The notes under the pieces were generated by a model. That model did no database searches. It was not told where the DNA came from and saw only the letters and a program-made list of their open reading frames with translations. A stretch of DNA of 64,000 nt from Cardinalis cardinalis (lineage: Eukaryota; Chordata; Aves; Passeriformes; Cardinalidae), in NCBI GenBank assembly GCA_014549065.1, contig JACDOX010000008.1, positions 5,444,997-5,508,996 on the forward strand. The letters run 5' to 3'. Of this stretch, positions 39,376 through 50,833 are shown piece by piece (within the stretch, counting starts at the first letter, position 1; each line of letters opens with the position of its first letter). The position numbers and the translations under genes are program-made.

Positions 39376-41789
39376 ACCAGAAAAAATAACACATAAACAC
39401 TTAATGCTTTTTTTTCTTTTTTCCTCCAGACTACAAAAAACCCACACAAACTTTCTCCAAGAATAAAGATAAACAAAACATTTATCCCAACCAATTGTCT
39501 GCAGGGGAAAAAAATCTTTAGCTGCCTGTCTCAAGCTCTCCCACTTAGCCCAACTTCAGCTGAAGTGGACACAGCTTCAAGGACAGCCCTGTGGAAAGGA
39601 GACTGCGGTGAAACAATTTGCCACTGGCCTTGGCATTAAGTCACCTGGTACTACTCTCTAGCATTTTGGAAGCTGGTCAGGATACCTCTGCTGTCACACT
39701 AACACAGAACAAATCCTTTTTTTCCACTCAACCCCCCAACCCTTCTGACCTCAGCCAGCCAGTGGTTGGTGACAGGGTAGGATGACATCTACCTACCACC
39801 CAAGCTGACAAGAACCCAGTGACAGTAACCAAACCAGGCCACTATCCCTGTGCCCAGGAAAAGGGATGTGCATGCAAAAAGTCTCCTACAGGAAAGCAGG
39901 TGGTATAACAGGTTAAAACAAAATATAGTGATAAAGTCAAACAAATGAAGACTTGTAATTTGTCCATTAACATCAGGAGTATTAAAGGACATTGTCAAGT
40001 TAATACACCCAAAAATAAGACAGTGCCTGATTCACCCCTCAGAATAGTTTAGGTAGTCACAAGTCTGACCCAGAATACTTATAAATTACCAAAACTTGTA
40101 ACATGNATATTATTTTGATACTTTAAGCCAGTAGGTTTGCTTTGGCTCAGCAAAATGAACTGCAGTGGTGCGTTTTGTACCTTTCAGGAGATTTGGTGTT
40201 CTTAGATAAGAAACTTCTAAATGCTACTCCAGGATTTAGCACCTAATCCACATTTCATAAAAATAATTCTAGAGAATGGAATAGGTTTTGCATCAGATCT
40301 GTCAGGGNGTGTCTTCCTCCTCCATGGCCAGTCTTGCCTACTTGCTACCTACACCACGACACACAGCAAAACCGGGGCTGTCTGCAGCCTGTTTGCCAGA
40401 GGAACAAGCTGGGCCAAGTTACCCCAACGAACTCCACAACCCACGTGCCCCATTTCCTGTAACCTTCAAAGATGCAAAGCTGCACGGAACTCGGCACAAG
40501 AGAAGTGTGGCTGGGATTTACTGTCCATCCAACAGGATTTACTGCCTCAGACACTGTTCTGTGCAGGTGTAGAAGTGCCACCTATGCAGCCAGAGGTTTA
40601 CTCTGACCTACCCTTCCACGGGTGCTGTCATCCTGAAGTTGTCACACAAACACAGCATAAATACCAGGCATATCTCTGAACTCAGAAAATAGAAGCAAAA
40701 CCAGCTGGTTTCAGAAAGCCAGCACCGTTTGTTAGTAATGTTTTAGGAAATACTAAAGAGTGACTTTAAACTAGAACTTTTATGAGTTCATTCTTCCTAA
40801 TGGGTAGAATGAATTTAAGACATTAAGACTAGCACAGCTTAGATAAAAGAGCATCTGTATTCCAATTATTATATTCCTAGGTTGTATCTANGGTAGGACC
40901 ACTAACAGAATGTATTCATGGCACACACTCAGGAAGCAATCNAAAGCTGTGCATTTCTTCTATGCCACACCTTGCATACTGCAGCTTACTACAAGCCAGC
41001 AGCACAACAGACCACCAGATTCTGCANCATTAGCTAAGCCTAGATAAATTATTTTTAACTGCAACTACCAAGCTCTTATCCTCTTTAGGGACAGCCACAT
41101 TCTTTGTGTATGTGCTGCATACAAAAATTTTAATACCATCTTTTCCAGTCTCTGCAGCACTGCTTGCCACTACCAGCAACAGGCAGAAAAAAATCAGGGC
41201 CACTTAGTAACCCCTTTCCAGTGAGATTTTTCTTTTCATCAAACTATTTTGCAATAATTCAGAAAGCCTGTAACCATTTCCTTTCAGTCACATTACATTT
41301 CTAGTGTATTCCAAGTTATTTCATCACTAGAATTGGGAACCTAGGAGTAATGGATTTTTCACTTAACTCCCCCATAAAGCAGGCTCCCCTCAGTCCACTG
41401 ACTGAAAGGGCATTGTAAGGTGGCAGAGGGTTTCAGTGACTATTTTCAATTAACCTGCAAAGAAGCTTTGGAACTGAACTTTATTCTTCCCACATAACCG
41501 AACTCAGAAGGAATAATCTTTCCCATTTTTTTTTTTTTTGTTTTGGAGATTTTCAGAAGATGAGGGGAAGAGGCAGAGGGAAATGAAAATCTGACTCATA
41601 AGACATTAAATGGCAGATAAAATGGTGACAAATTGACATACTTTAAAAAGTCCTAACACTGCATGTACACCTTCAGCCTCTGAATTACTTATTGCCAGTC
41701 AAGAACAAGATCTTGGGATATAACCAGGAATTATTTGAGAGCAGCTCACTATTGAACCACAAGTCAAAGACGACACACTCTGGGCATCG

Positions 41790-41980
41790 TGCCACAACAC
41801 AGGAATCTATAATGTGCTTAACTTCTCAATACTTTGTACAGTTTGTTAGAGATAGAAAAGGCACAAAGAAGGATAACCAGAATGCTCAAAAGACAGAATA
41901 ATTTCTGTACCATTTGTACAACCAAAAGTAAGAACAACTGTCCAGCTATTTCCCAATATAAGCTTTTTTATCCACCTGTT
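41790..41980 (+). mobile_element. Decayed CR1-like fragment
   Basis: GATAGAAAAGGCACAAAGAA followed by GGATAACCAGAATGCTCAAAAG parallels the conserved CR1 stretch 'cagaaaagggcaaccagaatgatcaaag', in forward orientation. Boundaries are approximate. Confidence 0.4.
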
Positions 41981-42561
41981 ATGGTCTATTCCCACATCAA
42001 GTATATCCAACCATTACAACAAGAATCATTGCTTTAGTGATTGAATAGAATTNAACCCAACAAAATTATGCTATGTAGGTCAAAAAGAATTCCAAAACAA
42101 AATACAGGTGACCATCCAACTATTTTCACTTATTTCTTTAATCTCCTTTTCTATTTTTTTTTTTTTGAGAGAGAGACACAAACATGTCAAAATAGTATTT
42201 AAAATTTCTTCTGAAATGATCCTCCCTCATTTCACAGGGCTGATGACTGCATGAATGTATGAAACTGTCTATAAGAAGGGTTACTAAATACCTGCATTCC
42301 TCCAAAAGAAATTTGTAGTGGATACTCTCCTCAAGTTAGAAGTACTTCTCTACTGGACACACAGTATACATGCAGAACTAGCAACGCTGTACAAAAGGCA
42401 TTAATCTGCTCTTCTAGTTTTATCCAGAACNCATGGGAGCGATTTTATTTCACTGATTTTTCAATGTACAAGGCTCACCCTTTATGTTACTTCTTAGAAA
42501 TTCCCCTAGACTTTGAACTTACACACAACTCAGTGATAGTCTGTATTTCCCTTTTCTTCCA

Positions 42562-42590
42562 CACTTCTGAAACAATTTGTTTCAGAAGTG
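42562..42590. repeat. Perfect hairpin (12-bp arms, 5-nt loop)
   Basis: CACTTCTGAAAC, loop AATTT, then GTTTCAGAAGTG, with no mismatch. The flanking sequence does not extend the stem. Confidence 0.9.
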
Positions 42591-43869
42591 CTGTTTGCAC
42601 CTGTTCTGAAACATCATTCTGAACAAAGATAAAATATGTTTGAGTAGTCAAAGTGAGGATGCTCTACCAGCTGATGTAATCACACTTGGCCTTAGGAAAG
42701 CAGCCATTTTCTATAAAGAAAATAAGTAAACACTATTACTCAACTTACACTGAGTTTTTACCCAGGCAGAGAAAAAGAAAAAAAAAGTACAACAAACCAA
42801 AAACTACATACCACACACAATTAAATCTTGTGGGTAATTAACACAGATCAAACCCTGTGGCCTGGTAGTCTCTGAAAAGCCATGGAAGCTCTTAANCATT
42901 TCATATAGAGTTCTGCCATCCTTCCCGATTTCCCACAAGGTTATAGTACAGAATTTATATGATCCTACAGCCAGTTATTTACCTATTCTTTTTTTCTTGG
43001 GACCTTCAGAGCTTTCCTGCTCCCAGTTAGAAAGTGCTTTGCTCAGGGAAACAATAGCTCAACCAAGTCCATAAACCATCCTCTATAACCTACCTCCTCT
43101 TTCAATTTCCATCCAATCAAGCTGAGAGCAAAAGTTTTGTTAGTTGGTCTTGGTTTTACCAAGACACAGACCTTGAAAAATGAGGTGTTTTGGAACTGCA
43201 AACTGATATATTACATCTTGTAAGTGAAATAATTATTGTTTCAGTTCTACAAAGCACATAAGCAGTTTCAGTTGTCTTCAGACTTTCAAAGATCACCTTA
43301 CAAAACAGTGCTATGACTACCCTATCTGCAGTGTTGTTTTAATTTAGTCATTTATCTTTCTTCCCAGAAATAGTCTATTGTTTTCATTTAGTGTTGTGTG
43401 TCTTGTCTAAAATGTTTTCATTTCATTATTTTCCACAGGTACACAAAAATGACAGAGTATAAACTGTGCAGAAAGGTAATTGTATTAGTTTGTACTAATG
43501 GGAGTTCCTGCAGTGCTACTCCCATGGGCAGACTTCTGCACTAGGCAAATGCTTTGAAATCTACAGGCTGCTATCTATACTGGTAGTCACATGCAACCAC
43601 AGCTCACTATTCCTGGCTTCTATTCAGTGCCCAGAAGAGCAGCAGTTTGAAAACCAGGCCCTAGGAGGGCTCCATGAAGCAGAGCATCTATGGAGCCAAC
43701 AATGAAACATTCCAGTGGAATGAGGCATTCCAGTGGACTGGAAGGCAATGTCACCACCCATCATAAATATCAGGGTACACATGCAACTAGAATGACCAAA
43801 AGCACAGCAGTCTAAGAATAAAATTTAAGACTGAGCCACAGTGATACATCTGGAAGCATCCAGAACATG

Positions 43870-44000
43870 TAAATAGTAATATAAATTACTGTATTGTATT
43901 ACATTATATATTACATAATCGATACATAATTATATTAATCAATATAACGTATATTGGCATTTAATGCATATTACTGTATGTTATTATAGTAATATAGGCA
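43870..44000. repeat. AT-rich tract
   Basis: About 130 bases of TA-rich sequence made of related words (ATTACATTATA, TATTACATAATC, TATTAATCAATATAACG). It is rich in short inverted repeats and holds almost no G or C. Confidence 0.85.
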
Positions 44001-46160
44001 TATAAATAGTAAGCAAGACATGAGCAGACAATATGCATTATCATTATGAAACCAGGTATCTGCAGATTATCTTCAACTTTCCTTCAAGCCCTTCCCCAAT
44101 CACCAAAGAAATCAAAGAACCCACACATACCCTCTACAGAATGCAGATACATGGAAACTGCTTTCCCATGGTAACCTTCCCTCCTCCCACCCTTATTCCT
44201 TCAGGATATGCTCCTGAAAGTCCTCAAAAGAAACCTGCTCACCCCACTTTACACATCAGTAACAGGAAGCCTCCCACACCAGTCTGCATCCACTGAGCTG
44301 AGCTTCTTCCTCCTCCTGCCATGTTCTCCCTGAGAGAGAATTCAGAAGAGAATGAGAGACAAATTCTTACCTCATAAAACTTTCATTCCCTTTCCTTTAA
44401 AAAAAGAAAACCAAAAAACTCAAGAAACAACCCCAAAAATAAACCCACCCCAAAAAAACACTTGAAACAAGAAATTCCAGCACACATCTTCAAAGATGAG
44501 GTGTGTGGGGAGGGAGACTAAGGAAGTCACTCCTGCATCATTCAAACAATATTTTCACAAAGGGAATATCTACAGCACAATACATACAAGACAGTTCAGG
44601 AAGCCCATGCTCCAAAACAGTGTTCATTACTGTCCATTTCTGAGAACCACCCTCATGTGATTATAATGCCTCCTTGCACACAAGTCTCTCCAATTACTTG
44701 TTTTCCTCTGCACATGAGTAGAACACAGACTTTGAGAAATGAGGTGTTAGTAGCCCTGTAACACTGTGTCTTTAGCTGGTAGGAACTTCAATGATAAAGT
44801 TGTTTTCTGAAAGCAAAACACTGACTTCCAGATTGAAGTTTCTGGAGAAGGGTTATTTCCTGCAATATCATCAGTCTGTACATTTGTTCAAAGCCTCATG
44901 TATTTAATAGAGAAGTCTGCTAAGAAAGATGATTCCTATGGTCTGAGTCACTTATTTTTCTTCCAGTGGGAAATCAGCTGTCAGAGCCCTGACATCTGCT
45001 ATTGATGTGTAAAAGCAAAACAGTTCACCTCTCTCTGTATAAAAGTACAATCTTAATGGCCAAAGCAGGCAAGGAAGAATACGAAGCAGCACACAAGATT
45101 TTGACCCCAAAAGAGAATACTTCCTTGGAGATGCTGACTAGCTCTTTTCCTGGCAAGTTTTAAATACAAGACTAGAAATCAATCTTGTAACTGCAAGCAC
45201 TTTGTGTATTAGAGGCCCATAAGCCGAACAAATGAGTTTGAAGGAAAAATGAAAAAGCTGCCACTGCTCTAAAGACAGCATTATTTACACCAGGAATGTG
45301 ACCTTCCAATGCAGATCTCGAGTTTTCCCCCTAAAAAGGGGCAGGACAGCATTATTCAACACAGGTTTCCTCACCATTAGGATAGTCTACTCTGCAGTGG
45401 CTCTGCAAGTTCCAATTCAGCATTCTGGTAATGTAAGCCTTGTTAGCATTCCTACCTGACTGACAGACCACTTTACCATCTGCAGGCATGATTTTTTACC
45501 CCAAAAAAAAAAAAATTAACAAAGGAGCCAGTTTTTGTTTTGAACTGACATGTCAGACCTGTAGCATCNTAGGAAACATGGCAGAGCACAGACATCTCTC
45601 TGTTCAACATCACTTTCAAATCTCATGCCTTCAAATTAGCATTCTCTCCACCCATACACTGAAATATGTGGTAATGAAGTTCTAGTTTTGCAGACAGAGC
45701 TATGTTGATCTATGTGTATACACATACAACTTTCATAAGCCTACACCACCATCAGGACAGGTGAATATCGTTACACATTTAATAGTTCTTTAGACTGGGC
45801 CCACAAGTAATAATGACAGAAGTAAAAAAAGAAACCCAAAAAAGACATTTCGGAGTGTTAATTAATAGCTCATGCTGCACATAAAATACTTTTTAAGAGA
45901 TTTAGCTAAAACATCAAAAATATTCAAAAGGATTACCCATGTATCCAGCACTGCCATTCAAAAGACAGCGTGCTATTTTGAAAGAAAAGAGGGCAAACCA
46001 TGACAAACAGAAGGTCTCAGAGGGGTTTTACCAGAGACCATCTCTTGGAATGTGCCAGCCCATCTGAAGAGACCCATAACACCACAGCTCCACTTCTACC
46101 AATACAAAGAACCACGTACATTGCTGGCACCCACTCATGCCTGCATGTTCTGCAGTCCAT

Positions 46161-46180
46161 CTTCTGATTATAATCAGAAG
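46161..46180. repeat. Perfect 20-bp palindrome
   Basis: CTTCTGATTATAATCAGAAG equals its own reverse complement over all 20 bases. It contains TGATTA/TAATCA half-sites of homeodomain type, back to back. Confidence 0.9.
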
Positions 46181-46447
46181 TCATAAAGTCCCTCCACCAG
46201 TGCCATAAATAATTTTTAAATGCAACTTACTTCTGATAAGTTCTACATACAAATTATTATTTTGGATCCACAGGAAAAAGATTAATTAATTACTCATCAG
46301 ACTATCCAGTAAATTATGTCTAAGCATTTCTATTAAGGAAAGCATTTAAAAGAAGGCAAGGTCTGACCAGCATATGTCCTACTCCCAAAGATACTTGACT
46401 GGAAGAGACTTCAGATGTAGCGTCAGAGCAAAATTCGAATGTGCATC

Positions 46448-46515
46448 ACTTATATATTTTAGATATTATAAATATATATATATATTATAACTAAAAAAAT
46501 ACATATATATAAATA
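46448..46515. repeat. (TA)n-rich low-complexity tract
   Basis: Several runs of TATATA (for example within AAATATATATATATATTATAA) interspersed with A-rich bases. Confidence 0.85.
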
Positions 46516-47060
46516 CTAAGAGCTGACATATCTCATGGGCATGTCTTTTATGACCTCTGACCTGCAGGGTAGACAAAGCTGATACCAGGAGAAAGAAGCT
46601 TCACCTTCTTACTTAGAGGGAAAGTCTGGCTACAACATGGAACATCAGTGTCCCTGGACTTTAGGGTTATGAGTGCACTTTTACAAAGGGATTCATTGGT
46701 GCATTTCTGCTTCTAAAATCGATTCAATACTTGGTACAGAAGACTCTACAGAGCCAAGACACAGTGGTTTTGTGCAAGTGCACTGCTGCCCTCTTCTGGG
46801 TCAGATTCGATTCGCTGCCCTCCTTAAAACACCCAGCAGACTGTCAAGGGAAGCCGCACCTCCAAGACCATCAGGACCGCTTTGGGAACTCGAGATTTAA
46901 ACTAGACAAAGTAAAAAAGTGAAACACAAACACATACAGAATAAATGCAGGAAGTTACTCATCTTTTTACAAACGGAATTGTGATAATTCATCGCCTTAA
47001 TTCCTTAAATTTTACAGCAGATTGTTCATTTGTTTAGATATCCACCAAAAGAGTTGTCAA

Positions 47061-47232
47061 GCATTAGGACAAGCTGCAAAAGCAGTGGAGTCATTATTCC
47101 TGGAGATATGTAAAATACGTGTAGATATGGCACTGGGGGATGTGGTGTAGTGGCAGACTTGGCAGTGTTCAGTTAGTGGCGGGACTTGATAATCCAACAG
47201 GTCTTTTCCTATCTAACTGATTTTATGACCTA
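47061..47232 (+). mobile_element. CR1 LINE 3' fragment
   Basis: This is clearly recognisable as the forward-oriented CR1 3' end. The order is GCATTAGGACAAGCTGC, AGTGGAGTCATTATTCCTGG, ACGTGTAGATATGGCACT, GTGGTGTAGTGGCAGACTTGG, then GGTCTTTTCCTATCTAACTG just before the point where the terminal octamer repeats would lie. Confidence 0.85.
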
Positions 47233-48229
47233 ATGCCAGAGAATCCAAAAGTTATTTACTGCATTAACAGCAGAGCCTGTGAGACAACAGGGTATTTTGA
47301 AAACTAAGATAAAACAGCAAACAGCAACTTTCACAGAAGCTTTGACACTATTATTGCAGAACTGCTGCAGCTCATAATGTAGAGGAAGCAAAAAGTTACA
47401 CAGACTCTTAAATTGCTTTGATTTCAGCAGTATTAGAACAAATACACATTTTACTATTAGGCAAAGTCCTATTTTTTATTACCCTGCATAAACCCCAGGT
47501 AATCCATAGGCCCAGGTACCCTTCCCACTTAGCAAAGTTTAATGAGCTGTCTTACAGAAGCTGAGCTTTTACAGGCAGAACACAGGTTTAACTCCCAGAA
47601 ATAATGAGACAAAATACACAGGTTAAGCCTCAGCAAAAGAAGAGCTTAAACAAGCTAATTTTAATTTTGAGATGCAGCTGCTAAGAATGAACACAGGCTC
47701 AGACCCTGCAGTTCATCTGAAAGGCAACTCATTAAACTGTAATAATCCTAAACCTACATTGAAATCTCAAAGTCTAATGTTATTGATAAAATTTGGTCTT
47801 TACCGAATGTTTGAACATAATTTACAAATACATTTCAATCAACTCAATAAGCATAATCTGAACATATGTATTTAATCAACTAGAGGGGTATAAACCCAGT
47901 CCCTCAGATCAAGGAAGTAGAAAATCAGCCAAGGTGGACACAGTGGCAGAGTGCATTCCTCAGGGCAGGATGGCCTGGGCCAGTTCATTAACCAGCCTGA
48001 GATAAGCAGCATTAAATTGTTACCAGCAAGAGTGCAGCAATTCCACAAANGCAGAGTGGAAACAACTGGTCACAAAGCAGCTCTCAAACTGCTCACGCTT
48101 CTGGCCATAAACTTCATGGAAGTTGGCACTGCTGCATGGCTGTAGGACATCCTACAGCTCCAACCTGAGTGTAGCCTGCAGAACAGATTCTGCACTAGGG
48201 AGTAGTGGTATATCCAGCTTTTAGGAATA

Positions 48230-48600
48230 CGCTTCGAGGAAAGATCTGTTCTCCATGAAAGGGGTCCAAAAAACGAAGCAAGAATCATCAAAGGTAAAGG
48301 TTGCCACCTATCATATCCTAGTGGAATGGTATTCCTGAGGAAGTCTTCAATCTCTAGAAAATTTTTCAAAAGGGACATATTTTTCACATTTGAAATATGA
48401 AATACAGCTGCAGAGAACAAGGTAACAAACTGTTTTCTATATCTGCAGAAGGAAGAAGGAGTAGAGGTGATGTTTTTAATCATCAGGAAACCTTTCAGTG
48501 AGATATAATAATAAATACTAAAATAAAATAATCAGAATAAACCAAACTAAAAGCCTTTAGGAAGAGGTTAGACAAACTATTGCTAAGGAACAATGTGTGG
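48230..48600 (+). mobile_element. Decayed CR1-like fragment
   Basis: Short blocks such as GCAAGAATCATCAAAGGTAAA (about 48279) and TTTAGGAAGAGGTTAGACAA (about 48557) match landmarks of old CR1 elements in forward order. The antisense open frame here is not a gene. Confidence 0.35.
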
Positions 48601-50129
48601 GTGAAAGTGTGCATTTTACATGTATATTTTATTTCAATGCATATATGGAAAAGCAGTGATCTCTGAAATATCTTCCAGTCTATTAACTTTCATAGTAAGT
48701 ACCTGCAATACAAATGAGAAAACAAATCATTTAATACACTTCTTCCTCAATGGTAACTATTTCAGTCACAGGAATTCCTCAGCTTATAAACAGCATATAT
48801 TGGTCACAGAAACTTGAATATTGCTCACTGGGCACTAGAAATTAAACAGATTAAACAAAACTAATGAACAAAGCAGAGTATAACAGTACTTGCAAAACAT
48901 TAGACATTCTGGACTATTACCCACAAGCCAGGAAATACCATGAAGAAAACACTCCCTAGAAACCTGTGGATGGATGTACCGGCATCAAATTTGCATTTGA
49001 TCAAGTACCAACACCATATAAACCATCACTTTGTATCCAGTCAACAGCAGTGAGTTTTAGCAACAGTTCACTTTTTGTACACACTTTTCTCCTGTTACTG
49101 TATTGAAATTCAAAATTATCTTGTGAAAGCTAAAGATCACTATCACAAAACCACTATGAGAAACAGACCTAACCAACAAAACATGCCTTAGAATTAGACC
49201 ATGTTGGTGATCTGACGTATAAAGACAAAGAAATAAGCTCACAAACTGTATATGCAAGCCACAGGTGATTTCTTCAACTGTTCCTATCCTTAAGTGAATA
49301 CTTTTAAGTGAAGACTATTTAACTCTATGCATTTTGAACTTAAAACACAGATCATGTGAGTGAGAAACAAAAAATACTATCTCCCAAAAACTACTCTCCT
49401 GCCAAGTAAGACAGGAAATTTGTGTGAAGTCTAAACACCAAAAGCAGCAAAACCTCATTGCCTAGTTTCCCAGCACTGGCATTTTTATTTCAGTTATTAA
49501 AGCAACCAAAAAACCCTCACATCTTTTTGAAAGCAAAAAGGCTAAACTATTATTTTTCCACAATTATTTTAAGTATAGCTTTTGTTTGTTTGTTTTAACC
49601 TTAATCACTCATTAAGTTAACAAAGTCTTTTACAACTCTGGTTATGATTTTCTTTAAAGTCCTAGATGCTAAACAAGCAGGAAGGGGAATGCAATACAAA
49701 AACTGCTTAAGGACACCTTTAACAAACTATTAAGAAGAGAAGCGGTTTATTACTCTGACTGCCAGGGGACGGTGGCCACAGCACATCCTGCTGCGCTCGG
49801 AGCAGCCGAGGAGCTGCATCCTGCGCATTACTGCATTACTGATCGCTGCAGCCCGAGCTCTTCAGCCCACCTTGTACCGCAACACTGCCCACCAGCAGAA
49901 GGCTCAAAATAAGAAATAAAATTAAGCACCAAGGGGCCTCAGCCCGGAGAGTCACTTGCAAGACATTATTGCTTCTGAATTCTTGATAAATTCAGAGCGG
50001 TTGTAACAGCCTCTACCTGCCCACAGCCAAATGATGGCTTTGAGGGAGCCAGCAAAGAAGAGAAAAGCAGATACCCTTTCTGTGTCCCCTCGAAGCACGC
50101 CACCTCCAACAAACCCCAGGCTACCTCTG

Positions 50130-50480
50130 CCCTACGTNGCTTCCCTACCGTGCTGAGCGACCCCAGCCGCCCCGCGTGCGTCCCTGCCGAGCTAAGAGCC
50201 CCTTCCAGCCCACGCCCTCCACGCCCTCAGCGCCGCACCCCGCGCCATCCGCCCGCCCTCAGCCCGGCCCCGGCCCCGCCCCCGCCCGGCGCACGCGCCG
50301 GCCAGACCTCCTGCGGTTGGACAGGGGAGCTGTCCGTCAAGCGGCGGGCGCTGCTGAGCACCAATGAGGGGCGTCCCTGCGGGCGTGGGCGGGGCGCTGG
50401 CGGCAGCGCGGACGCGGTGGGGCCGGCGTGGGCCCGGAGCGGTGAGGGACGGGCGGCCCCAAGGAGGCGGTGGGGGATGT
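50130..50480 (+). promoter_or_regulatory. DCAF4: DCAF4 CpG-island promoter
   Basis: A compact GC- and CpG-rich block lies just upstream of the DCAF4 start codon. It includes a CCAAT box at 50361-50365 and a GC/KLF-type box (GGGCGTGGGCGGGGC, about 50381-50396). There is no TATA box. These features and the position suggest a housekeeping-type promoter driving DCAF4 to the right. A 5' non-coding exon probably begins near 50.40 kb. Confidence 0.7.
50400..50441 (+). other. DCAF4: Putative DCAF4 non-coding exon 1 (5' UTR)
   Basis: The GC-rich block ends in GGAGCG followed by GTGAGG (GT at 50442-50443), a good donor. A possible acceptor (TTTGCTTTAAG) lies 8 nt before the start codon, with AG at 50715-50716. 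This gives a 5' UTR exon joined to the first coding exon. The left boundary is a guess, and an unspliced leader is also possible. Confidence 0.35.
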
Positions 50481-50723
50481 TCGGTCTTCTGCCTTTGGGG
50501 TTTTGGCTTCAGCGCTGCGGGGTGAGCCGCGAATCAGGTCCGGGACTAGTGGGGAAGTCGACAGGCGTGAAAGACCGTCTGTGCTGCGGGCTGTCTACCG
50601 GCCTGGTCGTTACAGGTTGAAAGTGTTCGAAAAGAGGCCGCATTAAGAGACTTGTCTTGAGTGCTGAGCCGTTCCAGGCAAGCAGGGGTGAGATACGTGT
50701 GTATGTTTGCTTTAAGAGGAGAA

Positions 50724-50833
50724 ATGCGGAGGAACTACCGTCGAGGCAGGGAGAGGCGTGGGTGGAGCAGTCACAAGCGCAGCCACCNGCCCCACCGGCA
50801 CAGGAGACCCGGTCACAACAACCGCGCCCAAAG
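50724..50833 (+). CDS. DCAF4: DCAF4 coding exon 1
   Basis: This exon encodes a strongly basic N-terminus beginning MRRNYRRGRERRGW. Codon 22 contains an N (50788). The exon ends ..CAAAG followed by GCAAGTA, the classical GC-type donor; the nearby GT at 50838 would break the frame. It ends in phase 2, and the split codon AG|T (Ser) joins cleanly to the next exon. Confidence 0.8.

Larger units (their letters stand above)
28301..50129. other. Intergenic region between divergent DPF3 and DCAF4
   Basis: About 22 kb of AT-rich DNA separates the two divergent promoters. No exon of a recognisable gene was found on either strand. The longest open frames (for example 152 codons at 40221-40679 plus and 137 codons at 48070-48483 minus) lack recognisable domains and splice context. 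The stretch contains CR1 fragments near 41.8, 47.1 and 48.4 kb, a pair of 48-nt direct repeats, several perfect hairpins or palindromes, AT-rich tracts and one orphan GC-rich patch near 37.7 kb, all listed separately. Confidence 0.7.

Noticed and set aside
40221..40679. 152-codon open frame on the plus strand in the intergenic region
   Set aside because: The translation is low in structure, interrupted by an N and overlapped by open frames in other phases. I recognise no family.
48070..48483. 137-codon minus-strand open frame
   Set aside because: It overlaps a decayed CR1-like fragment in the antisense direction and resembles no protein I know.
50661..50723. Upstream in-frame ATG as the DCAF4 start
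   Set aside because: The added 21 residues have no counterpart in the family, and the possible acceptor just before 50717-50719 would place them in an intron or UTR.
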